From: Symsagittifera roscoffensis
Taxonomy: Eukaryota; Xenacoelomorpha; Acoela; Convolutidae
Direction of reading: 5' to 3'
Assembly (NCBI RefSeq): GCF_963678635.1
Contig: NC_087071.1
Location: 6,959,624-7,023,623 of the forward strand
DNA: 64,000 bases
Shown here: piece by piece, positions 48,623-59,900 of the stretch
Layout: the number at the start of each line of letters is the position of its first letter
Position numbering within the stretch: the stretch's first letter is position 1
Made by a program: the position numbers and the translations under genes
The notes under the pieces: generated by a model
What the model was told of the DNA's origin: nothing
The model's database searches: none
The model's input: the letters and a program-made list of their open reading frames with translations, nothing else

Positions 48623-48739
48623 CTGCCATAAATTAAATTCTTTTCCATTTCGCGAGCATTCATTTTGAGTGCTGAGAACAACGACTGGCGGATGAAATGC
48701 GAGTACGAATAAAACCCAAAGGAAAGAAATAAAAGACAG
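48623..48739 (-). CDS. Candidate exon with hydrophobic leader, unknown
   Basis: Good acceptor TTTTAATTTTCAG|CTG and donor GGCAG|GTATTG bound 117 nt (39 codons, phase 0-0). The peptide starts with a hydrophobic run (LSFISFLWVLFVLAF), then VVVLSTQNECSRNGKEF, like a signal or TM segment. On this model it would be nested between the two STIM terminal-exon sets, same strand. No partner exon is certain. Confidence 0.28.
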
Positions 48740-50333
48740 CTGAAAATTAAAAAAAGAAATTACGAGCATGGGAGACAGAGAATCTGTACGCACAACCAAA
48801 AAACGTAAATGTTTCTTCGAAAATGTTTAGCTCTGACTTCTAATTAGTTTCATATTAAGTAATTTTTTTAGTGGTTGATGCAAATTGGTTGATGCAGAGT
48901 TGAACAGCCACTATTTACAAATCGTCGACCATTAAAAAATAACCAATCTTCGCAGATTACGAATCCTCACTTGTTACAAATGGTCGTCCAATCTTCAACA
49001 GGATATTGATGTTTAAACAACCTAAGGGATTTTCGGTACTTTATTACAAATCTTCATTTTTCTTTTATAGATTGCAACTAACTAATTCAAAAAAATTCTT
49101 ACTCCCTTAAAGATGACGCAGAGACAAAACTGAGCTTCGCACAACTAGGTATACAAAAATGAATGACAGTGATTAAAGTCAAAAAGAAAACGATAAATTA
49201 AAAAAAAAAACGTATATCAAAAACTTATATAAAAAAATATCATTTTTGTCATTAAAACTTGCAAAAATCTTAAATCCGAAAAAAATTACCTGCACCAGTA
49301 AAAACCATAAAAGTAATTTCGTAAATTCAAAAAACTACTTTCAATGGAATGAAAACGACAAAAAAGCAGACAGACAATGATCTGAACTAGCCGAAAATTT
49401 TCAGTTTGCAAAAAACACAGGTCTTGGCTAGAACTAATCTTCCGGGATGTGTGGTCTCAACCATTGTTGTTGCAGCAACTTGGAAGGAAGCTGAACTTCA
49501 AAAAAAGGTCGGGCTTCATGAACTATGCCGACAGAAATAAACAGAAGAATATATTCGGAAAAAGTACAAAGAAGACTAATTTACGAAAAAAAAACAGGTC
49601 CCTGCCGGAAACAAACCACAAACTTCTACCGTTTCAGAACGTTGTGTTACTTCTACGCCAGATGCGTTGGATAGTTGATTGAATTTTTTTTCATAATTAC
49701 AAAGCGGTAACAAAACCGAAAACACCAAAAGAAACCTTCAAAATGAGGCCACTTAGACGATATAAAAAATGAAACCGACAAAGCCGAAAAAAATACGAAA
49801 CTTAAAAAACAAGAAAGGAAACTTTAATAAGCCGAGTTGGAGAACTTACCACCAAAATAAAAATCGAAGTTCGATTCCACCGCACTTTTGAGAAGTGAAA
49901 CACTTAAAACGGCTACAAGGGAAATTTCTACAGCAAATTAAACGAAACTCAGATGTAGCAACAAAGCCGACAAAAAAGTAACCAGCTCAATTATATTAGG
50001 CCGATAATTTTGCTTGAAATGTAGCGCTTCGAAAAAAAGGTCCTGATCAGATTCGAACTCATGATCTTTGCACGATTAGTCCTGTTAACAAAGTAATTTA
50101 GGGAAAATTAAGTCTAGTAACCGATTGGAATACCCTTGCTTATTGCAATGGTAAAGTGAAAGCCCAATTCCAAACAGTTTCATACTACCTGTTTTTATGT
50201 AACAGAAATTCTAGAAAAAGAGATTACGCAGGACATTTGAGTTAAAATTAGTAGCGGAACAAAACATATGAATATTTGAGCAGAAACCAGTTCAACCAAA
50301 AAAAATGAACTTAAATCCACTTGACACAAAAAA
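48740..50333. other. A-rich sequence, no supported gene
   Basis: A 77-codon plus frame (49449-49682) shows no motif. Confidence 0.35.
50030..50098 (-). repeat. tRNA-like B box plus T-run
   Basis: Minus strand GAGTTCGAATCTG followed by CAGGACCTTTTTTT. No complete cloverleaf can be drawn. Confidence 0.35.
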
Positions 50334-50675
50334 ATGAACGACACTAGAAACAACCTGATAATTGATTACAGCACAAGAAAAATCCTTGATTTGACACCTA
50401 AATCAACAAAACTTGAGCAGAAAAAGGAAAGTCCTAAAATTCAGTTTGTACCGGAAAACTTCAATATCATACAAGAAGACACTGCCAGGACTGAAACCCC
50501 CGAGCCAATATCTCCAAGCCAAGTTGAAAGGAAGCTGTTAAGGTTTGACGTTACAGCAATCACTATTTCTTTTAAGAGAAACTGCTTACGGAAAAAATCT
50601 AGTTCTCGGTTGCAGGACACGTGCTCTCGTAACATTAATTCACTTTCAAATGCCTTTCAATTGATTCAAAAATGA
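50334..50675 (+). CDS. Hypothetical ORF, 113 aa
   Basis: Complete frame with ATG and stop on the strand opposite STIM. Polar, with ARTETPEPISPSQVERKLL in the middle and a Lys/Arg/Ser-rich end. Complexity is normal and it is not in a repeat. No domain is recognised. It may be chance or a single exon. Confidence 0.22.
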   Translation: MNDTRNNLIIDYSTRKILDLTPKSTKLEQKKESPKIQFVPENFNIIQEDTARTETPEPISPSQVERKLLRFDVTAITISFKRNCLRKKSSSRLQDTCSRNINSLSNAFQLIQK

Positions 50676-53096
50676 TTTTATGCGATCTGTTTTTTTTTTC
50701 AATTGAACGCTTAATCTATTTGTGCAGTTTTAGGGAAGAAATAGGTTTCCAAACAACGGTCGAAGTTTCAAAATTTTGTATGTTTGAAAGCCATGTTTTT
50801 TCTTTAAAAAAGGGCATAGACGGTTACGCCGCGAAGATACCTACTACCAGTTGTTTCATTTGAAACTTTCCTTATAAATTTGGAGGGCACATTTTGAAAT
50901 GTTTCAACTAAACGAACAAAATGTTACAAATTTGCCTTTTTAAAAACCAAGTCTTCAAAAAAAAAATAGGGCGTAGTGGCTTATGTAGAATATCTTCCCA
51001 CACGCAGTTCTATTAATTGGATTCAAAATCTCAGATTTGGCAGGGAAGCTTCGAGGAAAATGACAAATAAAATAAAATCTGGGTGAAACATTACCCTTCC
51101 ATAATTTTGGAAGGATTTAGAAAGTGAGTAAAAAGAGACGAGTAAAAAAAGACTTGCGATAAAACAACAGAAAATAATTATCACGACCTATATAGGAGTC
51201 TGAACTACGATCAATGAATTTTAAAAATTTAACAAGCCTGCAACCGCTTTGAGGTAGATTCGGTGGATGACCCTTACCAAGCGTAAGTGTAACAAGCAGG
51301 CTGATAGCTATGCTCTGTAACAAACTGCTCGTCCTGTCATTTGACTCAATCATTTGTCTTCAGTAGTCGTTATAAAAACTTTTCAACGTTTATCTTGCAA
51401 TTAATTCGATTTTTACTCGTGTTTTGAAACGTTTAAACTATAAAATTTCGATAACAAGCATGGGGGATTTGCCTTTCCCTAAGGAATTCTAAATCCGTTA
51501 CAAAACCCTCCCACTTTGCCATTATTTTATGACATCCAGTTTCGGCGACCGAAGTATACATTTTTCCAAAGGCACCCATAAATTAGTATATATTGGCGCC
51601 AGTATATACTAATTTAGCAGATGACGCGCCTAACATGCAATTTTTTCGTAAAACGTTTTCCAAAAAGCGCCCATAGACGTCATTTTGACCTGATGTTTTC
51701 ATAAGTTAGTTTGCGTCGCAGAAAAATCAATCAAAAGTCAAAATAGTGTTTTTTTTACATGATCTGGGATCGCTCGGAAAATCATTTGTCATTTTTTTTT
51801 GAAAATCCGCTTCCTCACCAGAAAATCCTAGATCCTCCCCTGATAACAAAGTGTAATAATTCTTGCTCAAATGAATTTTTATTTTGTTGAATTCAACTTC
51901 GAAAAGGAGTGAAAAAAATCTGGAATTGGTATAGCAGAAACAGAAAAGTAGCAAAATGATTTGCTTGCAGTTTAAAAAAAACAAATTCAACGTTGGTTTG
52001 TCGTAATGAGCAATTAGCTTCTATGTTGCTCCTTTTTTACATAAACCACTGGACTCGATATCGATAATCTAAATTCCTCACGAAAAAAGCTGTTTCTACG
52101 GTTAATTCGATGAAGTTATTAAGCTGCTAATCTCAGCTTAGATTGCATTTAACAAGTCATAACCAAAACCATGTTAAACAGCACCTTTTTATATTGATAG
52201 GCATTCAAAATTATTTGGAAATACTTTCGCTATCAAGTTTGTTTTTCAATTAGTAATCCCATAATATGCGAATTAATAATCCCTTGTAGTGGGCGGGGGG
52301 TTCAAATTAGTTAATTAGTTTCCAGGGTTTTGTGGGGGGGGGGGCGTTCCAGGGTTTTGTAAGGGGGGGGGGGTGTTTCTAAAACATTTTCAGGGATTAA
52401 TGTTTTTTTTTCAAAACCATTTTCAGGGTTAAAACAAGCGCACTTACGGGGTGTGGGCGGACGCCCTCCTCGGGAATTCTACACCCTGCCGACTAAATGG
52501 TTCGCAAAAACGCCTTTTTGGCGTTTTTTTTTAACTTCTTGCGAGCGAAATAAGTCTTTGTACTGCTTTCGGATCGGAAAAATTCTGGACGAATTCTAGG
52601 CCACTTTTCAAGGCCGAAAGAAACCATTGCATGGTGGCTCACTTGTTTGACCTTTTTATCTCCCAGATACAATTAAGAATACCCAGCAAAGCCCCTTTTT
52701 TAAAACATGCCAGCACATGATGAGATCAATCATTCAAATCCAATTTTTTCATAACGTTAAATCCAGAAAAAAACCAACCTTATCCCAAAATCATAGAGCA
52801 TTTGAACGTACGTCTATCGCTTATAATTTACAAAAATAAAATAAATTCGAATATTAATATTCAATAAACATTTATAATTTCATTTTTAAATTCACCAATT
52901 TAGCGTAAATATAGGTTAGTATATTTAATCTACTAGAAAAGAACGGAAGATAATCAGTTAAAATGAACAAAATAATTGTGCAGTTAAGTTACATTGCATT
53001 AATTTTCTATAGTGAAAATCAAGCATGAGAATCAATGACACACAATAATAAACTTATACAAGTAGTTGAGGATTCTGTGAAGATTATTCAAACCCC

Positions 53097-53102
53097 TTTA
53101 TT
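53097..53102 (-). promoter_or_regulatory. Candidate polyadenylation signal AATAAA for exon 7b
   Basis: An AATAAA hexamer on the minus strand about 215 bases 3' of the STIM stop codon at 53317. It is conserved in the duplicate at 39153-39158. In this AT-rich DNA a single hexamer is weak evidence. Confidence 0.45.
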
Positions 53103-53316
53103 TCAAAAAAAATATGGCGGAATCAATCCGTTATTCATTGTAGATTTAGCACATCCAGCTATACCGTTGACATAGTTCGTCGTGGATGTGAGCTTATTTA
53201 ATAGATACCATAGGGGCGACTTGTTCCCAAAATCCTTTCTTTAATGTCGACTGAAATATTGCGCTTGAATTTCACCAGATTACCGAATTTTACTCAATTA
53301 ACTAGATTATAAATCA

Positions 53317-53717
53317 TTACTCATTGGTAATAGTATCTCTTAGACTGTTAGTCCTCGAGCTTTCAAGCTCATGTTCTTTTGAACTGCTTTTGCCCAAAGA
53401 CGAGTTATAAGATTTCGATTTCTGTGAGTTTGAAGTTAAGAGTCTTTTTAGCAAACCTTTTTTATGCTTCTTTTTCGCGGTTTCATTTTCGCTTAAATTG
53501 CCGTCAAATGTATTGCTGTGTTTGAGCACTCGATGGCTCTTTTTGCTTTCATCATTTTTGCTCTTTTTGGTCCTGCTGTCTTTTTGGTTGCCTGGTGACG
53601 TCATGATTGGCAGTTGCGGGGAAGACTTGTGAGTTGAACTGCTCATTTGGTCGTCAGTCGAAATAGCCGACAATATTGAGACTGAGCCGAGCGAAGTAGT
53701 TTCGTCAGTTTCCTGTC
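53317..53717 (-). CDS. Stim: STIM exon 7, proximal terminal copy (7b) with polybasic segment
   Basis: Acceptor TTTATAG|GA at 53718/53717; stop TAA at 53319-53317; 132 residues. It is Ser/Lys-rich with a basic amphipathic stretch KKKHKKGLLKRLL (786-798), in the role and style of the STIM C-terminal polybasic segment that binds plasma-membrane phosphoinositides. Unlike vertebrate STIM1, where the basic run is at the very end, about 40 more residues follow. An AATAAA (plus-strand TTTATT, 53097-53102) lies about 215 bases past the stop. Confidence 0.75.
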
Positions 53718-53965
53718 CTATAAAAACTGAAAAAAATGATTAAAACTTTTCACGGATGCCTAACAGATCTAATTTTTTTAAATTATAGCGTTTTAAATAA
53801 CCTAGGCGCCAAGAAAGTACAGATAAAATCCAAAAAAAATAGTCATTTTTAATTTCAAGTAAAAATCACGTTCGAAAAAACTTATCTGTACAAAGAAAAA
53901 ACTCTGAATCACTTGAAGGCAGCCCATACCCCAGATTTTCCGAACACTCTCACCCAGGGGCGGAT

Positions 53966-53997
<32 letters not shown>

Positions 53998-56900
53998 GTA
54001 CGCGTCCGCGTCCTCCGCTCAGGGATTCGACCCCCTGCCGACCCAAAGGGTCCCCCCTTTGCACTATTTTGAGATATCCATATTTGGTGACGGACGGACC
54101 CTGAAATTTTTCTAAAGGCCCCTCCGGCGCCAATATATGATAATTTTGAGGGATAAAAGTGCCCAAAAATGACTTTCTCCGAAATTTTGCCTGCCCCCCC
54201 CCCCACTACTTCGAGAAAATCCTAGATCCACCCCTTCTCTTACCGTCAACTTGTCCATATTTAGTAAACATACCATTATACAATGACTAACTCTAAAATC
54301 GCATCAAACCGTGACATATCAATTTGGTCGGGATATCTTTAACACGGTCAAAATTTTTCCTGGATATTTCAAAAATTTCGCCGAATCATTCATATTATAG
54401 GCCTTAGGACAAAATATCTCGATTTTAGTTATCCATATTGGACAAATTGGTGATTTTGAAACAAATAAAAAACAGCGATTGCACCTAAAATAACTTTTTC
54501 ATCTTCAGCTCAAGAACTTATATATTTCAGTTTGAATTAAGAACTCCATCAAAATACGCTGGCAAAAAGGTCGAGCTTAGTCTGAAAAAAAAATCAACCC
54601 GACAACAATTATTTCATCACTTTCTGTGATAGTCGAAACGGAATAATCGCAATGGACTGTATCAACACTTAAACTCGATTGTACTGGATTTATATGCATA
54701 TACAGCAGCAAAACTGATCTGAAAATTTGCGACTTCAGTTGAAAAAAGAACTCGTATATTGACACAAGCATAAATCAAAAGTTTCAACGATAAAAATTTG
54801 ACTCCAAAACAAAAAAGAGATTAGATAAGGAAACAGTTTTAATCAACTCGAAGAAACAAGGATAGGCGGCTGCTGTTCAAGTGGCACATATTGTTCTTTT
54901 TTTTTCATCTTTTTGAGCACGATTTCATGTTACTATTTGGGAAGGCGTTGAGGTAGACGCAGGAGCAAAATTAGTCTCGACCGTCAAAGCTGATATCCTC
55001 CCGTATACGTGATGAATAAGTAACTAATTTAATTGAAAACTCAAAAACGGAAAAAAAATTTCAATTCTCAAACCCCCTCCTCCAGAGTAAAATTTAGCTC
55101 CAGCTCTTACTCGAGCCCCTGCTCACCCCCCCCCCTTTCCCAGGGCTGTTTTTATCTCCGCACATCTACAATTTTTAAGGTAACCGTGTAACGGATCAGT
55201 ATTTTGAAACACTTTGCGTGTGTATTTTGACTAACCCGTTGAAAAGCGCTTCTCTTTCGAAATATTGAACAATCGGCTACTAGTCTCACTTCCTGCACTC
55301 CCAGCACCCGTAATTGTAGACTCATTGTCTTCTGCAAATGAGACAGTCGATTTCGAATTGGGTAGTTTGTTCATGCCACTAGCAACCCCAGCCACACTTG
55401 AAGGCGTTGTTACACTTGAGATAGTCCCCGTGTTCACGCCGCTACCATTAAGAAGCTCTCCTAAATGTTTTTTAAAAACTTGGGGGGATATATAAATGTT
55501 TTTATTTGTCCTTAAACCAGGATAACAAACTGGTCGACAAAGAAGTAGTGACTTAGTCAAAATTTACTCGAAATAACTCAAATTGGGCAGAAAACAAAGA
55601 ACAAATAACAAGCGACCAGAAAAATTGACAGTAATTTGACAAAAATTTCTGTGCCGCAAGTAACTTTTTGTAAAAAAAAAATCAAAAAAGTTTTTGACCA
55701 AAAAATTGCGTTTTTTTGGCACGAGCTCCCTTTCAAAAGAAGTAAATAACAAAACTGAGGAAATACAAATAACTAATTGTAGAAAATAATACTCTCAACA
55801 ATAAAGTTATCGGTTTTAAAGGATTTCAAACAACAAAACTTAACCTCTTTGGTCAATTATTGACTAGAAGGATAAAATAACCAACAGATTATTAACTAAA
55901 TTAAACTAGAAAAAAAAACTCGGATAACGAAATTCAATAAAGCTACTTGAATTTCAAGATACTTTTATGATTGGCCCTTTTAACACAGAGGCAAATCTGC
56001 AAACGGTCCATAAAGCGATGAAACGGCAGAAACGTAGCTTCAACAGTTAGAAAAAGGAAAGCACTTATTGCTGGTTTCTGTGCAGGTAGCACAGTATGTT
56101 CCGACCATAATTTTTGTCAAACTTTTTTGCAGTTTTTTTTGAATTTTCGAAATTTTTGATTCCCAAAATGGAGCTAACAAACTCCAAAAACTAACTTTAA
56201 GCGAGTAAAAATTAGGTTCAACGGCTTAAATTAAGCATAAACAAGCTATTGAAAGCCTGCACACCCACCTTATTAGATTAAATTATATATAAAACATTCA
56301 AACTCGACCGATTTCAATGATTATTTTTGGTACCTGCTTTTGAGTGGAAAGCAAAAGATTAATCACACACGAATACAAAGTTCTTCTTCATTTTTCAAAC
56401 AGTCGGACCAATAAGGGAAAAGGTAAACAAGCTTTGAAGAGAAAACGTTTGTCATCTGTTTGTCATTGTTTATATAGAAGCTTTGAAATCCTGGACATTA
56501 CATTATTAAGACAGAGGCTTAAAACTCTACTTTTTTGCGCAGCTTATCGCCCAGACTAGTTTTTCAGATCTGGAAAGAATGCAAAACAGACAAGCTGGAA
56601 TAATTGAACCGATAAATTCTATATTACGTAAGCGAAACTTTATCGATTCAAAAGGCCATAACACAAAATTATTGAGCTCTCAGGATCCAAGAGATGGCCT
56701 AACTGCGTTCTTGGTGCGTCTCGTGTTAATGGTGTTTATTTTCAAATTAATATCACTATCTGGTAATTAAAAAGTTAGGAATTCAGAAAAAAAAAACATA
56801 TCATTAAAACTGGCATAAGTGAGAATAACTTTGTTCTTTTACACTGAAGCGAAGAAATTTAGCTGAACTTGAAAATAAACCAAAGTCAAGCCGCAAAAAA

Positions 56901-59900
56901 TCATCGCGACCTGTATAAGTGACAATCACAACGTTTATATTTCAAACTTGATAATGTTTAAACGATAATCAATTTTAGATCATTTTAAAATGACCTGACA
57001 AGCAGATCGAGAACAGGAATAATCGACTAAGCAATCAAATTGCGCAAAATGTTCCTTTCACACATTAAGACACAAATGCGAAGCTGCAAGTTGTCAAACA
57101 AGCGAAAAAAAGGAGAAAAGTCGCTATAAAAGGTGAAACATTGAGAAAAAGGAAAGAAACTAATAAAAAAATCTCCTATGGCTCGGAATCGAACCACGAA
57201 CTGATGATTAAGAGTCACACGTCCTGGCATCTGCGCTCTGGTCGCTTGACAATGTTCAGCACTAGCCACCAATAAACCAGATATAATGCTTTGGCCGTTT
57301 TTATCTTAACTATTTGTAACGCTTTGATTGCATTTTTCGAAATTAAACCCTTCTTAAACTATGCTGGGCTACATTAGAGGCTTCCTTTGATGTAATTGGC
57401 TCAACAACTAACCCGATAGATGTAAAACCGCAGTTAAAGTTTCCATTTTTCTGGATAATGCAGGGCTAATTTAAGAACTATAGCTTTTTAAGTCAGCCTT
57501 TAATTTTCATAAAAATTAGAAAAAGTGAAACAAAAAATTGCTAGTAAATAATGTAGGAGGGGGAAAGGAAAAAATCCCACTGCGCCAATTTACCTGGATC
57601 GTTTGGTCGATCTTCGGGCAGTACTGCCAGTGCCATTTTACTCCTGGTTGGAAGCTTCTGTTGTCGTTGACCGATCGGAATCGGCGAAATCAATCCGTCA
57701 TTTTGAGTCAGAAGCCGAGCTCGCTGTCTGAAAATGAATGAAATTACTCTTACTGTTATTTAGAGTCGTTTAGTTTAATTTATGCATTTTTAAAAAGAAT
57801 CTGAGACAGTGTGCATGGAAACGCCAGCTATTTTAATAAAAACATATATTATCAGAATTTCACAAACAATTGCTCTGGAGATTGCAAGCAACCAAATAGA
57901 GTCAATTTTCTATCATCTTAAATCAGCTTTTTCCGCACAAAAAATTTCCTATTATTCAATAAAGCACTAGTTCGTAAAACAATGCGACGAGTGACATTAA
58001 AACTTACTTAATTTCCGATAGTTGAATTTAACAAAAATCAGTTTGTTCAACTTGTTTCACTCTACCTCGGATCGATTGTATTGATTGTAGTTGAGTCACT
58101 TTCGGGTAGCGATGAGACATCATCAGTGGTGCTTCCGGCGTAAATGGGACCTCCCTTCGGCAAGCTGGAAACACACCTAAAATTTATGCAAATCTGACGC
58201 TGCAATTGACGTTTTCATGCGATTACTTGGCATTTTAATTATAATCCGAACAATTGAGATTATCAGATATTCCGTTTATTGGGTATAATTACTAGTTGGA
58301 CCCGGGCAAACCACTCTATGCAAGGTTTTCCTGAACTAATTTGCCCTAAATTGTCAACTTGTCAAATTGCGAACATTCCCCACTAAATAAATTGCTCTAT
58401 GTCAATCTCCCAAAATACTTCTAGTGGAATATTTGATAATACTAAAACCAAACTACTTTGACGAGCAGCAAACAATGATGATGGACTTCACTCGTTTTGA
58501 GATAGTACGTTAAGTCGAAAAAAAGTCATGCATAAAAACCTCAATTTGCCAATGCTGAGAATGAATACATGAGAGCCAAAACGAAAACTTCATACGATTA
58601 GCGAGAAAAAAATGATCAAAAGTAGCGAACACTTGATAAGCATGATACAAGTCACACACAAGTCGACAGCTCGTCACCACAGCTAGTGAGAACTAATTTC
58701 CACCAAATGGCCTCAGTCACGATATTAAACCTGGAAGAATTGAGGCTAACCAATTAACTTTATTTAATTGAAATTTTGCAGAACCTTTGACTAATTGAAA
58801 TTTTATTTAACTGGACAAAGATAATTTTATGTCAAAATAACATTTCTTTATTCCAACCAGTATCAATTTTCTAAAAAAAACATTCAAACGGATTTTGACG
58901 AAAAAACTGAAATTAAATATCAATTGTTCTGATGACTAGAAGATTATTACACAGGTACAGGCACTGAAGTAAATGCAAATTTTGAGATTTTAGATACAAT
59001 ATTTGCAGTTTTTGAAAGTATTATTTACCTGAGATTGAAATTAGGTTGACTCGCCGACCTCGAAAACGCCGAGCTACTTTGAGCACTGCTAAATGGGGGC
59101 GACACCAATTGCATGCCCGAATGATGAAACCCACTCGAATTATGATGGTTTAAAATACTTCCGAAACCAACGCCTGAATTGACACTTTTCATTATATTTT
59201 CATAATTCGCCACGTATTTTCGCAACTCTTTCATTCCGCTATTTCTGCAAATGGGCCGACCTAGTATCGACTCCAGAGCGTGCCATCGGGTCGTTCGTTC
59301 ATGTAAATCATTCGTAACTTCGGTAAGCGCCGTTCGGGCTCGTAAAATCTCGTTATCTATTCCCGACAATCCCGTTCCGTGAGCAACTTGTAACGCTCCT
59401 AAGAAAGTATTTCGCTTTTTCGTTAATTTTTCTCCATGTAATTTTGCAATTTCCAACTGCTGTTCCGCGACTTTTTTCCGTGCTAAGAAATGTTTCATTT
59501 CAACTTCATGAGTGATTTGAAGCCATTCAACCAGTAAAGGCGGTATTTCGAATCCATTACTTGAAACTGCAGATAGCCGTTCTAAGCTTTGTTCTCGTAA
59601 CATTGTTTGCAATTTTTCCACCTCGTTTTTCAGTGCTGTATTTTGCTCGTCTTTTTGAGCTAATTTAAGCAACAATTCTTCTTCTGAAACCAAACTATGA
59701 CGCTTTATTAATTCCCCATTGGCAAACTCTTCAGGTGGTTTTTTCACAGACGCCAATTTTAATTGGTTAATATTCTCTTCATTCTGATTGGCTATCTGTT
59801 TTTGCGTTTGGTTCAAAGATTCTTCCGCTTGTTGTAAGCTGGTTAAATCTTTCATCACTTTTTTCAGCTGTTTTTGGCTGTAGTTATATTGCCAAAATAA

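Larger units (their letters stand above)
50785..57575. repeat. Segmental duplication unit B2 (STIM 3' end)
   Basis: Direct-orientation partner of 36800-44265, about 14 kb away. It carries STIM exons 6b and 7b. The left edge is at GAAAGCCATG (50787; 36813 in the other copy). The right edge is near 57575, inside intron 5. Relative to B1 it lacks about 370 bases of LINE sequence. Confidence 0.9.

Noticed and set aside
57165-57252. Functional tRNA-Lys gene
   Set aside because: The acceptor stem does not pair and the D-arm side is too long.
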